Assembly (NCBI GenBank): GCA_007116835.1
Contig: SKHS01000007.1
Location: forward strand, 1 to 9,858
From: Halomonas sp.
GTDB lineage: Bacteria > Pseudomonadota > Gammaproteobacteria > Pseudomonadales > Halomonadaceae
DNA length: 9,858 nt
Direction of reading: 5' to 3'
Shown here: piece after piece, positions 1 to 8,418 of the stretch
Layout: each line of letters opens with the position of its first letter
How positions within the stretch are numbered: position 1 is the stretch's first letter
Made by a program: the position numbers and the translations under genes
The notes under the pieces: model-generated
Told to the model about the DNA's origin: nothing
Database searches by the model: none
What the model saw: the letters and a program-made list of their open reading frames with translations, nothing else

Positions 1-2
1 GC

Positions 3-182
3 ATTCGCGTGGACTATAGCGATGGCTGGGGACTTTGCCGGGCCTCTAACACCACACCTGCATTAGTGCTGAGGTTTGAGGGTAGTGATATGGCAGCCCT
101 AAAACGTATAAAAGAGCGTTTTGCCAACGCGTTGGCCGACATTTCACCGGCACTGACCATCCCTGACACCTCAACAGGATAA
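3..182 (+). CDS. algC: Phosphomannomutase/phosphoglucomutase, C-terminal end (partial)
   Basis: This is the last 59 codons of a gene that begins before the window; the frame is open from the left edge to a TAA at 180-182. The peptide starts IRVDYSDGWGLCRASNTTP and continues into a VLRFEG stretch. That is the typical C-terminal domain of alpha-D-phosphohexomutases, where the RxSNTxP loop holds the phosphate of the sugar substrate. The enzyme interconverts mannose or glucose 1- and 6-phosphates in the cytoplasm and supplies precursors for exopolysaccharide and LPS. Position directly before argB matches the algC-argB order of pseudomonads and relatives, so AlgC is preferred over the GlmM or Pgm branches. 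The catalytic serine and metal-binding domains lie outside the window, so the exact subfamily is inferred. No clear terminator follows, so read-through into argB is possible. Confidence 0.85.
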   Translation: MRVDYSDGWGLCRASNTTPALVLRFEGSDMAALKRIKERFANALADISPALTIPDTSTG

Positions 183-304
183 ACATGCATAACAAGGGGT
201 ATAAACAGCAAGATGAACGCGGCATAAAAAACGGCAGATAAAAACGCAAGACAATACGCCGCATGGAAAAGCCAATGCTCGCGCTGTGATAACGGGCGCG
301 ATAA

Positions 305-1243
<939 letters not shown>

Positions 1244-1250
1244 TCGCGAC

Positions 1251-1256
1251 GGAGGG
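1251..1256 (+). promoter_or_regulatory. Ribosome binding site that fixes the slmA start
   Basis: A GGAGGG Shine-Dalgarno sequence sits six bases before the ATG at 1263. An earlier in-frame ATG at 1233 lies inside the end of argB and has no such site, and it would add ten residues ([10 protein letters not shown]) that do not resemble known SlmA proteins. The site therefore supports 1263. Confidence 0.8.
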
Positions 1257-1262
1257 AGCGTC

Positions 1263-1871
1263 ATGAGTGACGAACAAAAACCTCGCCGCCGCGAGCAAAT
1301 TCTGCAAGCCCTAGCCATTATGCTGGAAGAGGACAGCGGCAAGCGTATAACGACTGCCGCACTCGCTCGCCAAGTGGGCGTTTCAGAAGCGGCGCTATAT
1401 CGCCACTTCCCCAGCAAAGCGCGCATGTTTGAAGGGCTGATCGACTTTATTGAAGAAAGTATTTTTGCGCGCATTACCCGCATCCTGGAAGATATCCCTG
1501 ATGCAACATCTCGCTGCAGCACGATCTTAGCTCTGTTGCTGGGCTTTGCCGAGAAAAACCCTGGGCTTGCCAGGGTCTTGGGCGGCGATGTTCTGACCGG
1601 TGAAACGGCGCGCCTGCGCCAGCGGGTACACCAGCTGTTCGAGCGCCTGGAAATACAGTTAAAGCAAGTGCTGCGGGAAGCTGAACTGCGTGAAGGCTTG
1701 CGCACCAGCATCCCTGCGTCAGCCGCAGCCAACCTGTTAATAGCCCAGGCAGAAGGGCGTATTTCTCAGTATGTTCGCAGTGATTTCAAGCGCTTACCAA
1801 CAGAGTTTTGGGAAGACCAGTGGGTGTTTCTATCTAGCCAGCTGTTACGAGAAGTCGTGCAACCAGCTTAG
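1263..1871 (+). CDS. slmA: Nucleoid occlusion factor SlmA (TetR family)
   Basis: SlmA binds specific chromosomal sites and, when DNA-bound, blocks FtsZ polymerisation so that the Z-ring does not form over unsegregated DNA. The 202-residue protein is close to E. coli SlmA (198 aa). The N-terminal TetR-type helix-turn-helix is nearly identical to it: [10 protein letters not shown] at 9-18, [24 protein letters not shown] at about 29-52 and [10 protein letters not shown] at 55-64. The FtsZ-binding and dimer region is also conserved, with GFAEKNPGL at 94-102, QLFERLE at 124-130 and [11 protein letters not shown] at 135-145. The gene lies 19 bases downstream of argB, as in pseudomonads; in E. coli it sits with dut and pyrE. 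It ends just before a strong terminator. No SlmA operator with the full GTGAGTACTCAC palindrome was seen in the window. Confidence 0.95.
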   Translation: MSDEQKPRRREQILQALAIMLEEDSGKRITTAALARQVGVSEAALYRHFPSKARMFEGLIDFIEESIFARITRILEDIPDATSRCSTILALLLGFAEKNPGLARVLGGDVLTGETARLRQRVHQLFERLEIQLKQVLREAELREGLRTSIPASAAANLLIAQAEGRISQYVRSDFKRLPTEFWEDQWVFLSSQLLREVVQPA

Positions 1872-1908
1872 TAAGCGCCAAGCTATCGGCCGCGCAATTA
1901 CCCACGAA

Positions 1909-1941
1909 AAACGCCCCAAAGGCGATGCCTTTGGGGCGTTT
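1909..1941. terminator. Bidirectional intrinsic terminator between slmA and rpoH
   Basis: A perfect 15-bp stem (1909-1923 with 1927-1941) encloses a 3-base GAT loop. The core is GCCCCAAAGGC pairing with GCCTTTGGGGC. The T-rich right flank (TTTATT) serves transcripts from slmA, and the A-run on the left (1907-1911) becomes a U-run for rpoH transcripts coming the other way. It lies 37 bp after the slmA stop and about 40 bp beyond the rpoH stop, as expected for a terminator shared by two convergent genes. Confidence 0.92.
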
Positions 1942-1980
1942 ATTGTGCGTGCTTACTATCTGTGCGATATGCGCGCTTAA

Positions 1981-2847
1981 TTAAGCGGCGATAGCGTCAC
2001 CCATTTTTTGGCGCAGTTTTTTCATCGCGTTTTTTTCAAGCTGACGAATACGTTCAGCGCTGACGCCGTACACATCGGCTAAGTCGTGTAGCGTCGCTTT
2101 ATTATCGGTGAGCCAACGGCGCTGTAAAATATCCCGCGAGCGCTCATCAAGCCCTTTCAAAGCGAGCTGTAAACGGCGCGTTGAATCTTCTTCAAAGTCG
2201 CTATCTTCCAACTGTGTTGCTGGGTCAGCAGAAGCATCGTCTAAAAAATACGCCGGTGCTTGATAGGTGCTCTCTTCGTCGTCACTCGGTGATGCGTCAA
2301 AACCCGCATCATAAGCCGACAAACGTCCTTCCATATCACGCACTATTTCTGGCTTCACATCGAGGTCTTTTGCAATCGCATTGACCTCATCATTATTCAG
2401 CCAGGCTAAACGTTTTTTTGCGCTACGCAAATTGAAGAACAGCTTGCGCTGAGCCTTTGTGGTGGCGATTTTAACAATCCGCCAGTTGCGCAGTACAAAC
2501 TCGTGGATTTCAGCTTTGATCCAGTGTACGGCAAACGACACCAAACGAACGCCCTGATTGGGGTCGAAGCGCTTAACGGCCTTCATCAGGCCAACGTTAC
2601 CTTCCTGAATTAAGTCAGCCTGAGGCAGGCCATAACCTGAATAACTGCGAGCAATATGCACAACGAAACGTAAGTGCGAAAGCACCAAACGCCGTGCAGC
2701 TTCTAAATCACTTTCATCATAAAGGCGAAAAGCAAGCTCGCGCTCTTCATCAACGCTCAGTACGGGTATGCCATTAACCGCTCGAATATAGCCACCCAGA
2801 TCGTGACCTGGCGAAAGCTGACCCACCGGTAGAAGACTAGTGCTCAT
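1981..2847 (-). CDS. rpoH: RNA polymerase heat-shock sigma factor (sigma-32)
   Basis: RpoH directs RNA polymerase to heat-shock promoters (chaperones, proteases). The 288-residue protein matches the usual length (E. coli 284). Region 2 is intact ([19 protein letters not shown] at about 78-96). The family hallmark RpoH box QRKLFFNLR is at 133-141, and region 4 with its helix-turn-helix is near 236-281 ([12 protein letters not shown], then [19 protein letters not shown]). I place the start at the ATG at 2847 because AAGGGAG (2859-2865) lies 11 bases upstream and the peptide MSTSLLPVG fits the family. An in-frame ATG at 2877 would add ten residues but has no ribosome site. The gene is last in ftsY-ftsE-ftsX-rpoH, the same order as in E. 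coli. An acidic insert near 185-222 ([10 protein letters not shown] onwards) separates regions 3 and 4. Possible upstream control elements are listed separately. Confidence 0.97.
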   Translation of the reverse strand: MSTSLLPVGQLSPGHDLGGYIRAVNGIPVLSVDEERELAFRLYDESDLEAARRLVLSHLRFVVHIARSYSGYGLPQADLIQEGNVGLMKAVKRFDPNQGVRLVSFAVHWIKAEIHEFVLRNWRIVKIATTKAQRKLFFNLRSAKKRLAWLNNDEVNAIAKDLDVKPEIVRDMEGRLSAYDAGFDASPSDDEESTYQAPAYFLDDASADPATQLEDSDFEEDSTRRLQLALKGLDERSRDILQRRWLTDNKATLHDLADVYGVSAERIRQLEKNAMKKLRQKMGDAIAA

Positions 2848-2875
2848 GTGCAGGTGGTCTCCCTTAAAACCTATC

Positions 2876-2909
2876 ATGGTTGATGTATTGAAGTGAGTGC
2901 CTCAACCAT
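2876..2909 (-). repeat. Inverted repeat in the rpoH leader
   Basis: ATGGTTGA (2876-2883) and its exact reverse complement TCAACCAT (2902-2909) are separated by 18 bases. The repeat lies about 30 bases upstream of the rpoH start and downstream of the candidate sigma-E-like promoter, so it would form an 8-bp stem in the 5' leader RNA or could be an operator for a dimeric regulator. It has no U-run, so it is not a terminator. Function unknown. Confidence 0.5.
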
Positions 2910-2921
2910 CATCTGTTAACT

Positions 2922-2949
2922 CTAAGACCTTAGCCTAGGCGTAAGGTTC
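2922..2949 (-). promoter_or_regulatory. Candidate sigma-E-type promoter of rpoH
   Basis: On the minus strand, GAACCT (2944-2949) and TCTTAG (2922-2927) are separated by exactly 16 bases. The E. coli rpoH P3 promoter, read by the envelope-stress factor sigma-E, has GAACTT, 16 bases, then TCTGAT, and shares the GG before the -10 element. The match is 5/6 at -35 but only partial at -10. Transcription would start near 2915, leaving a leader of about 67 bases. Confidence 0.45.
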
Positions 2950-2980
2950 ATATGACCGATGCATTCACTGCATAAGACAC

Positions 2981-3001
2981 AAAAATGGGGTGGAAATCCC
3001 C
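2981..3001 (-). terminator. Weak intrinsic terminator after ftsX
   Basis: On the minus strand GGGG (2998-3001) and CCCC (2987-2990) flank a 7-base loop and are followed by A and five T. It lies 26 bases after the ftsX stop. The 4-bp stem is short, so some read-through into rpoH is expected, which would leave rpoH with both ftsX read-through and its own promoter. Confidence 0.45.
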
Positions 3002-3026
3002 GTTACTGACCACATAACCAACATAA

Positions 3027-4064
3027 CTAACGTGGACGTATACTAGCGAGGTGGCGTGTGACAGCCAACCACGCTCCTAGCCAGCCCAATAGTGTACTGC
3101 AAGATAGCAGAATTGTAGAGCCTGTCACGTCCAACTGCGGCAATACGAAGTTTGCCCCATAGCTTGCCGCAAGCGCTGCCACAGGCATCGCCAACCAGTG
3201 ATTGCCAAGCCCCAACAACCCTAACGCCAAAAGACCGCCGCCCACGCCGTACCAAGCTCCGCTGTATAGGAAGGGTCTGCGAACAAACGCATGGGTTGCG
3301 CCAATCAGCATCACCACTTCAATTTCTCGCCGCCGACTCTCAACGGCCAGACGTATCGTGTTTCCCACCACGAGCAGGACGCCAAACCCAAACAGTACAC
3401 CGAGTGCAAGAGCAACACGCCGCCCCAGATCCGCCAAATGGCGCAGGCGCTCGACCCAAGCTAAGTCTACCCGTACTTCGTCAACGCCTGAGAAGGTTTC
3501 AAGGCGCACAGCAAGCTGCTTGATGGCGGTAGGCTCAACGCTTTGCGGGTAAATAACGATGCTGGTAGGTAGCGGGTTATCTTCCAAACCCGCCAGCGTG
3601 TCGTCTAACCCCAGCGACTGCTGAAATTCTGCCATTCCCTGCTCAGGCGTGATCAAACGTGTTTGCGCCACGTCTTCATCGGCAACGACAGCCTCCTCGA
3701 TGCGCGTTGCCTGGGAGGCATCAACGGACAATTCCAGGTAAATCGTCAGCGTCGCACTCTCATCCAGCTCCGCATCCAACAGCTTAGCGCTATCCAGCGT
3801 TAACCAAAGCGCCGCTGGCAAGACTAACGCAATGGCAATGGCCAGCATGGTGAGCAAATTGCCCATAGGATGGCGTATCAGGCGATAAAGGCTGTCCAGT
3901 GCCATGGCACGATGATGACGCCCCCAGGCCCGTAGACGACTGCTAAAGCGCGTTTGCTGTGACCGTGCGCCGGAACGCGCGGCAGGTGGCTCAGCGGGCA
4001 CTTTAGCAGCGTGACGCTTGCTAGGGGCAGCACCCGTAGGTCGGGGGGTGGCAGCACGCTTCAT
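3027..4064 (-). CDS. ftsX: Cell division permease-like protein FtsX
   Basis: FtsX is the inner-membrane partner of the ATPase FtsE. The FtsEX complex joins the divisome and, in E. coli, controls the periplasmic amidase activator EnvC. The 345-residue protein matches E. coli (352). A basic, Pro/Ala-rich cytoplasmic tail (1-65) leads into membrane segment 1 (about 69-90), a periplasmic domain (about 95-210) and three further membrane segments (about 215-238, 266-288 and 316-336). The family signature around SRRREIEVVMLIGAT (243-257) and RPFLYSGA (263-270) sits between segments 2 and 3. The start codon overlaps the ftsE stop (ATGA, 4061-4064), implying coupled translation and matched amounts of the two subunits. 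E. coli FtsX has a similarly long tail, so the N-terminus is not unusual. Confidence 0.96.
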   Translation of the reverse strand: MKRAATPRPTGAAPSKRHAAKVPAEPPAARSGARSQQTRFSSRLRAWGRHHRAMALDSLYRLIRHPMGNLLTMLAIAIALVLPAALWLTLDSAKLLDAELDESATLTIYLELSVDASQATRIEEAVVADEDVAQTRLITPEQGMAEFQQSLGLDDTLAGLEDNPLPTSIVIYPQSVEPTAIKQLAVRLETFSGVDEVRVDLAWVERLRHLADLGRRVALALGVLFGFGVLLVVGNTIRLAVESRRREIEVVMLIGATHAFVRRPFLYSGAWYGVGGGLLALGLLGLGNHWLAMPVAALAASYGANFVLPQLDVTGSTILLSCSTLLGWLGAWLAVTRHLASIRPR

Positions 4065-4725
4065 ACGGCTCTCTCATCCGCCACTAGGCGGCCATCGCGC
4101 AGGCGCAAAATACGGTGACGCAGCCGAGCAATAAGCGCTAAGTCATGACTGGCAATCATTACCGTGGTGCCAATACGGTTAAAGTCTTCAAATAGCGCCA
4201 TAATATCGGCAGACAGTTGCGGGTCTAGGTTTCCGGTAGGCTCATCAGCCAGCAGCAGCGCTGGCTTATTGACCACCGCACGAGCAATCCCCACCCGCTG
4301 CTGCTCACCGCCGGAAAGCTCCATAGGAAGGGCTTTTTCACGGTATAAAAGGCCTACTTTATCGAGCGCCGCGCGCACCCGCCGTGCCGCTTCGCGGGGC
4401 TCTAACCCCTGGATTTCAAGCGGCAAAGATACGTTACGGAATACGCTGCGATCAAACAACAGCTGGTGGTCTTGAAACACGACGCCAATTTGCCGACGGT
4501 AGAATGGCACTTGGCTGGCGTGGAGCTGGGCAATATCGTGACCAGCCACGACCACCCGGCCACGGCTAGGCTTTTCGAGACGCATAATCAGTCGCAGCAG
4601 CGAACTTTTACCAGCCCCGGAATGCCCCGTCAGGAACACCATTTCGCCTCTTGCAACGCGAAAATTCAGGTGTGCCAACGCTTCAAAGCGCCCTCCATAG
4701 CGCTTACCCACATGTTCAAAAGCGA

Positions 4726-4729
<4 letters not shown>
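4061..4729 (-). CDS. ftsE: Cell division ATP-binding protein FtsE
   Basis: FtsE is the cytoplasmic ABC-type ATPase of FtsEX. Its ATP cycle is thought to transmit conformational change through FtsX to murein hydrolases, and it contacts FtsZ and FtsA at the septum. At 222 residues it is the same length as E. coli FtsE. All nucleotide-binding elements are present: Walker A GHSGAGKS (35-42), Q-loop Q86 in VVFQDH, signature LSGGEQQRV (138-146), Walker B LLLADE (158-163) followed by PTGNLD, and switch histidine H195 in IASHD. The start ATG overlaps the ftsY stop and its own stop overlaps the ftsX start, both as ATGA, so the three genes are translationally coupled. Nothing in the sequence suggests loss of activity. 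Confidence 0.97.
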
Positions 4730-6117
<1,388 letters not shown>

Positions 6118-6150
6118 AGGTGTCATCCGACTAAATAGGTGAACATTGCG

Positions 6151-6156
6151 ATTATC
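6151..6156 (-). promoter_or_regulatory. Candidate -10 element for the ftsYEX operon
   Basis: On the minus strand GATAAT (5/6 to TATAAT) lies about 34 bases upstream of the ftsY ATG at 6117. No good -35 hexamer is found at the expected distance (the hexamer at 17-bp spacing is AAAGTC). It is the best candidate in the 90-bp divergent gap, but weak. Confidence 0.35.
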
Positions 6157-6194
6157 CTACCATCGCAGACCAAGACTTTGGATAAGTAGCCCGC

Positions 6195-6200
6195 TACAAT
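6195..6200 (+). promoter_or_regulatory. Candidate -10 element for rsmD (leaderless mRNA)
   Basis: TACAAT (5/6 to TATAAT) ends only seven bases before the rsmD ATG at 6208, so transcription would start at or next to the start codon. There is no Shine-Dalgarno sequence between them, which is consistent with a leaderless message. The -35 region is poor. Confidence 0.45.
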
Positions 6201-6207
6201 CCGCGCT

Positions 6208-6831
6208 ATGAAACGACAACGCTCCTCTCGCTCTTCTACTTCTCACCCTTCGGTGGCTCGGCGTGGATCTGCCAAGCCTTCGGGTAAGCTACGTATTATC
6301 GGCGGCGATTATCGCCGCCGCCAGCTGCCCGTGCTTGACCGCCCAGGGCTCAGACCAACCCCCGACCGGGTGCGTGAAACGCTGTTCAACTGGCTAGGTC
6401 AACACCTATTTGGCAAGCAGGTAATTGATCTTTTTGCGGGCACAGGGGCACTCGGCCTTGAGTCACTCTCCCGTGGCGCTAACCACGTTACGTTTGTCGA
6501 GCGTGATACCCAGGTAGCCGCACTGATTAGCGAAAACATCATCACCCTCGGCGCCCGCAATGGCCGGGTAGTTTCCTCCGATGCACTGACATTCCTTGAT
6601 CAACCTAGCCATCCCGTCGACTTGGTCTTTATTGACCCACCATTTCACCAGGGGCTGGCCAGCGCTTGCTGCTGCGCATTAGAAAACGGCGGATGGCTGA
6701 CAGACGATGCCATGATCTACGTGGAAACGGAAAGCTCGCTTGCTTATCCAGTGCCTAACAACTGGCAGCTTTACCGAGAAACTCAGGCAGGCGAAAGTGC
6801 CGCTCGGCTCTATCTTCGTGAACCCGTGTAA
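6208..6831 (+). CDS. rsmD: 16S rRNA (guanine(966)-N2)-methyltransferase RsmD
   Basis: RsmD transfers a methyl group from S-adenosylmethionine to N2 of G966 in 16S rRNA during assembly of the small subunit. The 207-residue protein is close to E. coli (198). A basic, Ser-rich tail (1-27) precedes the family block KLRIIGGDYRRRQLPV (27-42) and RPTPDRVRETLFNWL (49-63). The SAM-binding motif DLFAGTGALGLE is at 74-85, an acidic residue after strand 2 (VERD, 97-100) should hold the SAM ribose, and the catalytic DPPF is at 143-146. The gene is divergent from ftsY, the same arrangement as in E. coli. No ribosome site precedes the ATG, and a -10-like box lies immediately upstream, suggesting a leaderless transcript. 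The next in-frame ATG is far inside the conserved domain, so the start is secure. Confidence 0.96.
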   Translation: MKRQRSSRSSTSHPSVARRGSAKPSGKLRIIGGDYRRRQLPVLDRPGLRPTPDRVRETLFNWLGQHLFGKQVIDLFAGTGALGLESLSRGANHVTFVERDTQVAALISENIITLGARNGRVVSSDALTFLDQPSHPVDLVFIDPPFHQGLASACCCALENGGWLTDDAMIYVETESSLAYPVPNNWQLYRETQAGESAARLYLREPV

Positions 6832-6938
6832 ACTGCGCTTGCCGCCATCTTGCAGCGGCGTTACGCTCGCCCAACTGATTTACGATTTTGTCCCCATTAT
6901 GACAGGCAGTGTGCTTGTCGACATGACTGGAGGTAGGC

Positions 6939-7133
6939 ATGAGTCTTGAGTTATTTAACCAGCTGGAACAGAAAATTACTCACACCGTTGAAGCACTGGA
7001 ATTGCTGAAGCTGGAAAACGAGGAGCTGCGTGACGAAAACGCGAAGCTCTCTCAGGAGCGGGAAGAGTGGGAGCGTCGCTTACAGGGCGTGCTTAGCAAG
7101 TTTGAAGGCATGGATGACGTCAACGCGTCTTAA
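6939..7133 (+). CDS. zapB: Short ZapB-like cell division protein
   Basis: This 64-residue protein is predicted to be almost wholly coiled coil, with heptad-like Leu/Ile spacing from residue 3 to about 55. It starts MSLELFNQLEQKI and continues ALELLKLENEELRDENAKL, then WERRLQGVLSKFEGMDDV. E. coli ZapB (81 aa) has the matching MSLEVFEKLEAKV, a central LLQMEIEELKEKN block and WQERLQALLGRMEEV at the end. The ends therefore align, and the middle is about 15 residues (roughly two heptads) shorter. ZapB polymerises near the Z-ring and links ZapA-FtsZ to the MatP-bound chromosome terminus. GGAGGT at 6929-6934 lies four bases from the ATG, a strong ribosome site with tight spacing. The gene sits 107 bp after rsmD, and its stop overlaps that of rimI on the other strand. 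Assignment rests on similarity of the ends and on coiled-coil character. Confidence 0.8.
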   Translation: MSLELFNQLEQKITHTVEALELLKLENEELRDENAKLSQEREEWERRLQGVLSKFEGMDDVNAS

Positions 7134-7576
7134 AGCAAGCGCGACATTAATAGCGCATCTTCCCGCTCGGCTGCGCCCTGCGCAGCCGGCGGGTAGTAAC
7201 CTCGCCGACGGCCATCTTCATGAAATCCATAATGTTGATAAAGCCGTATCGCACGCTGATTGGTGACACGCACTTCCAACAGCAGCCGCTCACTTTTCCA
7301 CCGCTGCGCGCAGGCAATGACCTCACCAAGCAGCGCTGCACCTACTCCCTGCCCTTGGTTTCTGGGTAACACCCCGATCGCTTGAAGTTCTGCCTCAAAG
7401 GGCAGGCGCGCCACGATGGCATAGCCAATCAGGGCTGCTTGGTGCCAATGGCCAATCACCTGTACTTGGACGTCATTCAGGGCATCACTGAGATGCTGTG
7501 GGCTTACGCCACTGCTAGCCTGTGCCTCTAACGCGTGTAGTTCAACGCAGTGAGCCATGTTCAGCTGACTGATCAC
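7130..7576 (-). CDS. rimI: Ribosomal protein S18-alanine N-acetyltransferase RimI
   Basis: RimI acetylates the N-terminal alanine of ribosomal protein S18 using acetyl-CoA. It is a GNAT-fold enzyme. From the GTG at 7576 the protein has 148 residues, the same length as E. coli RimI. The acetyl-CoA loop QGQGVG (Q74 to G79) and flanking IGVLPRN are present. The two catalytic residues known in Salmonella RimI, Glu103 and Tyr115, correspond to E101 in LEVR and Y113 in RLYQHYGF. The end RRGYYPP...EREDALLM is typical of the family, with a few extra residues (AAQGAA) in between. An ATG at 7603 would give 157 residues but extends into holD. The GTG is preferred because it aligns with the E. coli start (ISQLN against ISSLE) and forms a GTGA overlap with the holD stop. 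The gene is last in bolA-holD-rimI. Confidence 0.93.
   Translation of the reverse strand: MISQLNMAHCVELHALEAQASSGVSPQHLSDALNDVQVQVIGHWHQAALIGYAIVARLPFEAELQAIGVLPRNQGQGVGAALLGEVIACAQRWKSERLLLEVRVTNQRAIRLYQHYGFHEDGRRRGYYPPAAQGAAEREDALLMSRLL
7168..7188. other. GC-rich hairpin within rimI, downstream of zapB
   Basis: A perfect 9-bp stem (7168-7176 with 7180-7188, CGGCTGCGC and its complement) has a 3-base loop. It lies 35 bases past the zapB stop, inside the 3' part of rimI where the protein has the extra AAQGAA residues. No T-run follows on either strand, so it is not a classical terminator, but it could protect or stop the zapB message, which otherwise has no terminator. Confidence 0.4.
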
Positions 7577-8418
7577 TCGCGGGATTCCTGGCCGGCACGC
7601 CACTGCTCACCCAGGGCCATCAGCGCTGGCCACAGCTCGCGTTTGGCGCTCGCCTTGTGGGCAAGTGCTTTCAGAGCAGGACCTTGCCATACGGGCAGCG
7701 ACAGCGTTTGGCTGTGCTGCTGGCTAACCGCCATAACCCGCGCCAAGGGTGAATCGTCGGGTAATTCGTCAGCACCCCACCATAGCAGACGTTCCAACTG
7801 CCACCCTTGCCTGCCTGCCGCGCCCGCGATAAAGGCGGCAACGCCTTGTTGCGCTTCTTCCAACGGTTCTTCCGGCGTAAACGCATTGGCCATCGGCGGC
7901 CACTTAAAGTACGCCACCGCTGGCATCTCAGCGCTTAACACCCCCGCCGCCCGGAGCATATTGGCTAGCAACTGTTGCTCAACTGGTGCCATTTCACCTT
8001 CGCTGACGCTCAGCCAACGTCCACCAAAACAGACGCAGGAAAGCGTGAAGGTCAGCGGTTCAGCTGCACTAGCAGACTGTTGTTGCGGCGCGGCAACCAC
8101 TGGCGCATCAACGGGCTTACTGTCAGCGACAGGCGGCTGACCAAGTAGCGCACGCACCGCCGACGGCAACGCTGTACCCGCCGGTGTTTCTGAGACTCGC
8201 GCTGAGGTTGGCTCAGCAGCAGGTGCTTGGCTACGCGGGCGAGGGGCCGGTGCATCATCTAACAGTGCATGCAAGCGCTCTCTGGGTGGCGTTGATGCAG
8301 GTGCCTCCTCCCACTCACAGGCTTCTGTTGGGAGGGCGTTGGGCAACTGATACCTTGACGCCCAGGCAGTGATGCCCATAGCCGCCAGATAGTGCCGCCG
8401 GATAACCTCTGGTGTCAC
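7573..8418 (-). CDS. holD: Extended HolD-like protein (DNA polymerase III psi subunit)
   Basis: I call this a psi subunit from two short similarities and from context. The N-terminus has YLAAMGITAWASR (10-22), matching LQQLGITQWSLR of E. coli HolD, the segment that binds the clamp-loader collar. Near the C-terminus, LKALAHKASAKRELWPAL (249-266) resembles LTDLRANPTARAALWQQI. In E. coli, psi joins chi, and through it SSB, to the clamp loader, and holD also lies directly upstream of rimI. The protein has 281 residues against 137 in E. coli. The extra length is mostly a Pro/Ala/Ser-rich, probably disordered stretch (about 32-120), followed by a folded domain beginning LTFTLSCVCFGGRWLSVSE (122-140). 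The start is GTG at 8418, overlapping the bolA stop as GTGA; its own stop overlaps the rimI GTG the same way. Alternatively this is a lineage-specific protein of unknown role that shares only the N-terminal motif. Confidence 0.7.
   Translation of the reverse strand: MTPEVIRRHYLAAMGITAWASRYQLPNALPTEACEWEEAPASTPPRERLHALLDDAPAPRPRSQAPAAEPTSARVSETPAGTALPSAVRALLGQPPVADSKPVDAPVVAAPQQQSASAAEPLTFTLSCVCFGGRWLSVSEGEMAPVEQQLLANMLRAAGVLSAEMPAVAYFKWPPMANAFTPEEPLEEAQQGVAAFIAGAAGRQGWQLERLLWWGADELPDDSPLARVMAVSQQHSQTLSLPVWQGPALKALAHKASAKRELWPALMALGEQWRAGQESRE

Noticed and set aside
2893..2904. SlmA-box-like GTGAGTGCCTCA upstream of rpoH
   Set aside because: Only one half-site fits GTGAGTACTCAC; the second half is out of register.
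2983..2990. Perfect sigma-32 -10 element (CCCCATTT, minus strand) before rpoH, suggesting autoregulation
   Set aside because: The best -35 at the right distance matches only 3 of 7 bases, and the same bases form the ftsX terminator.
6124..6126. Upstream ATG for ftsY (adds MTP)
   Set aside because: It has no ribosome site, and the second ATG gives the MFGFF start expected for the family. It cannot be strictly excluded.
6841..6859. Small hairpin GCCGC/GCGGC after rsmD
   Set aside because: It has a five-base stem, a nine-base loop and no T-run, so it is too weak to call a terminator.
6892..6899. Heat-shock-like CCCCATTA upstream of zapB
   Set aside because: There is no CTTGAA-like -35 element at 11-16 bases, so I treat it as chance.
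7577..7603. ATG start for rimI at 7603
   Set aside because: It would overlap holD by about 30 bases and add residues not aligned with RimI. The GTG at 7576 gives the family length and a GTGA overlap.
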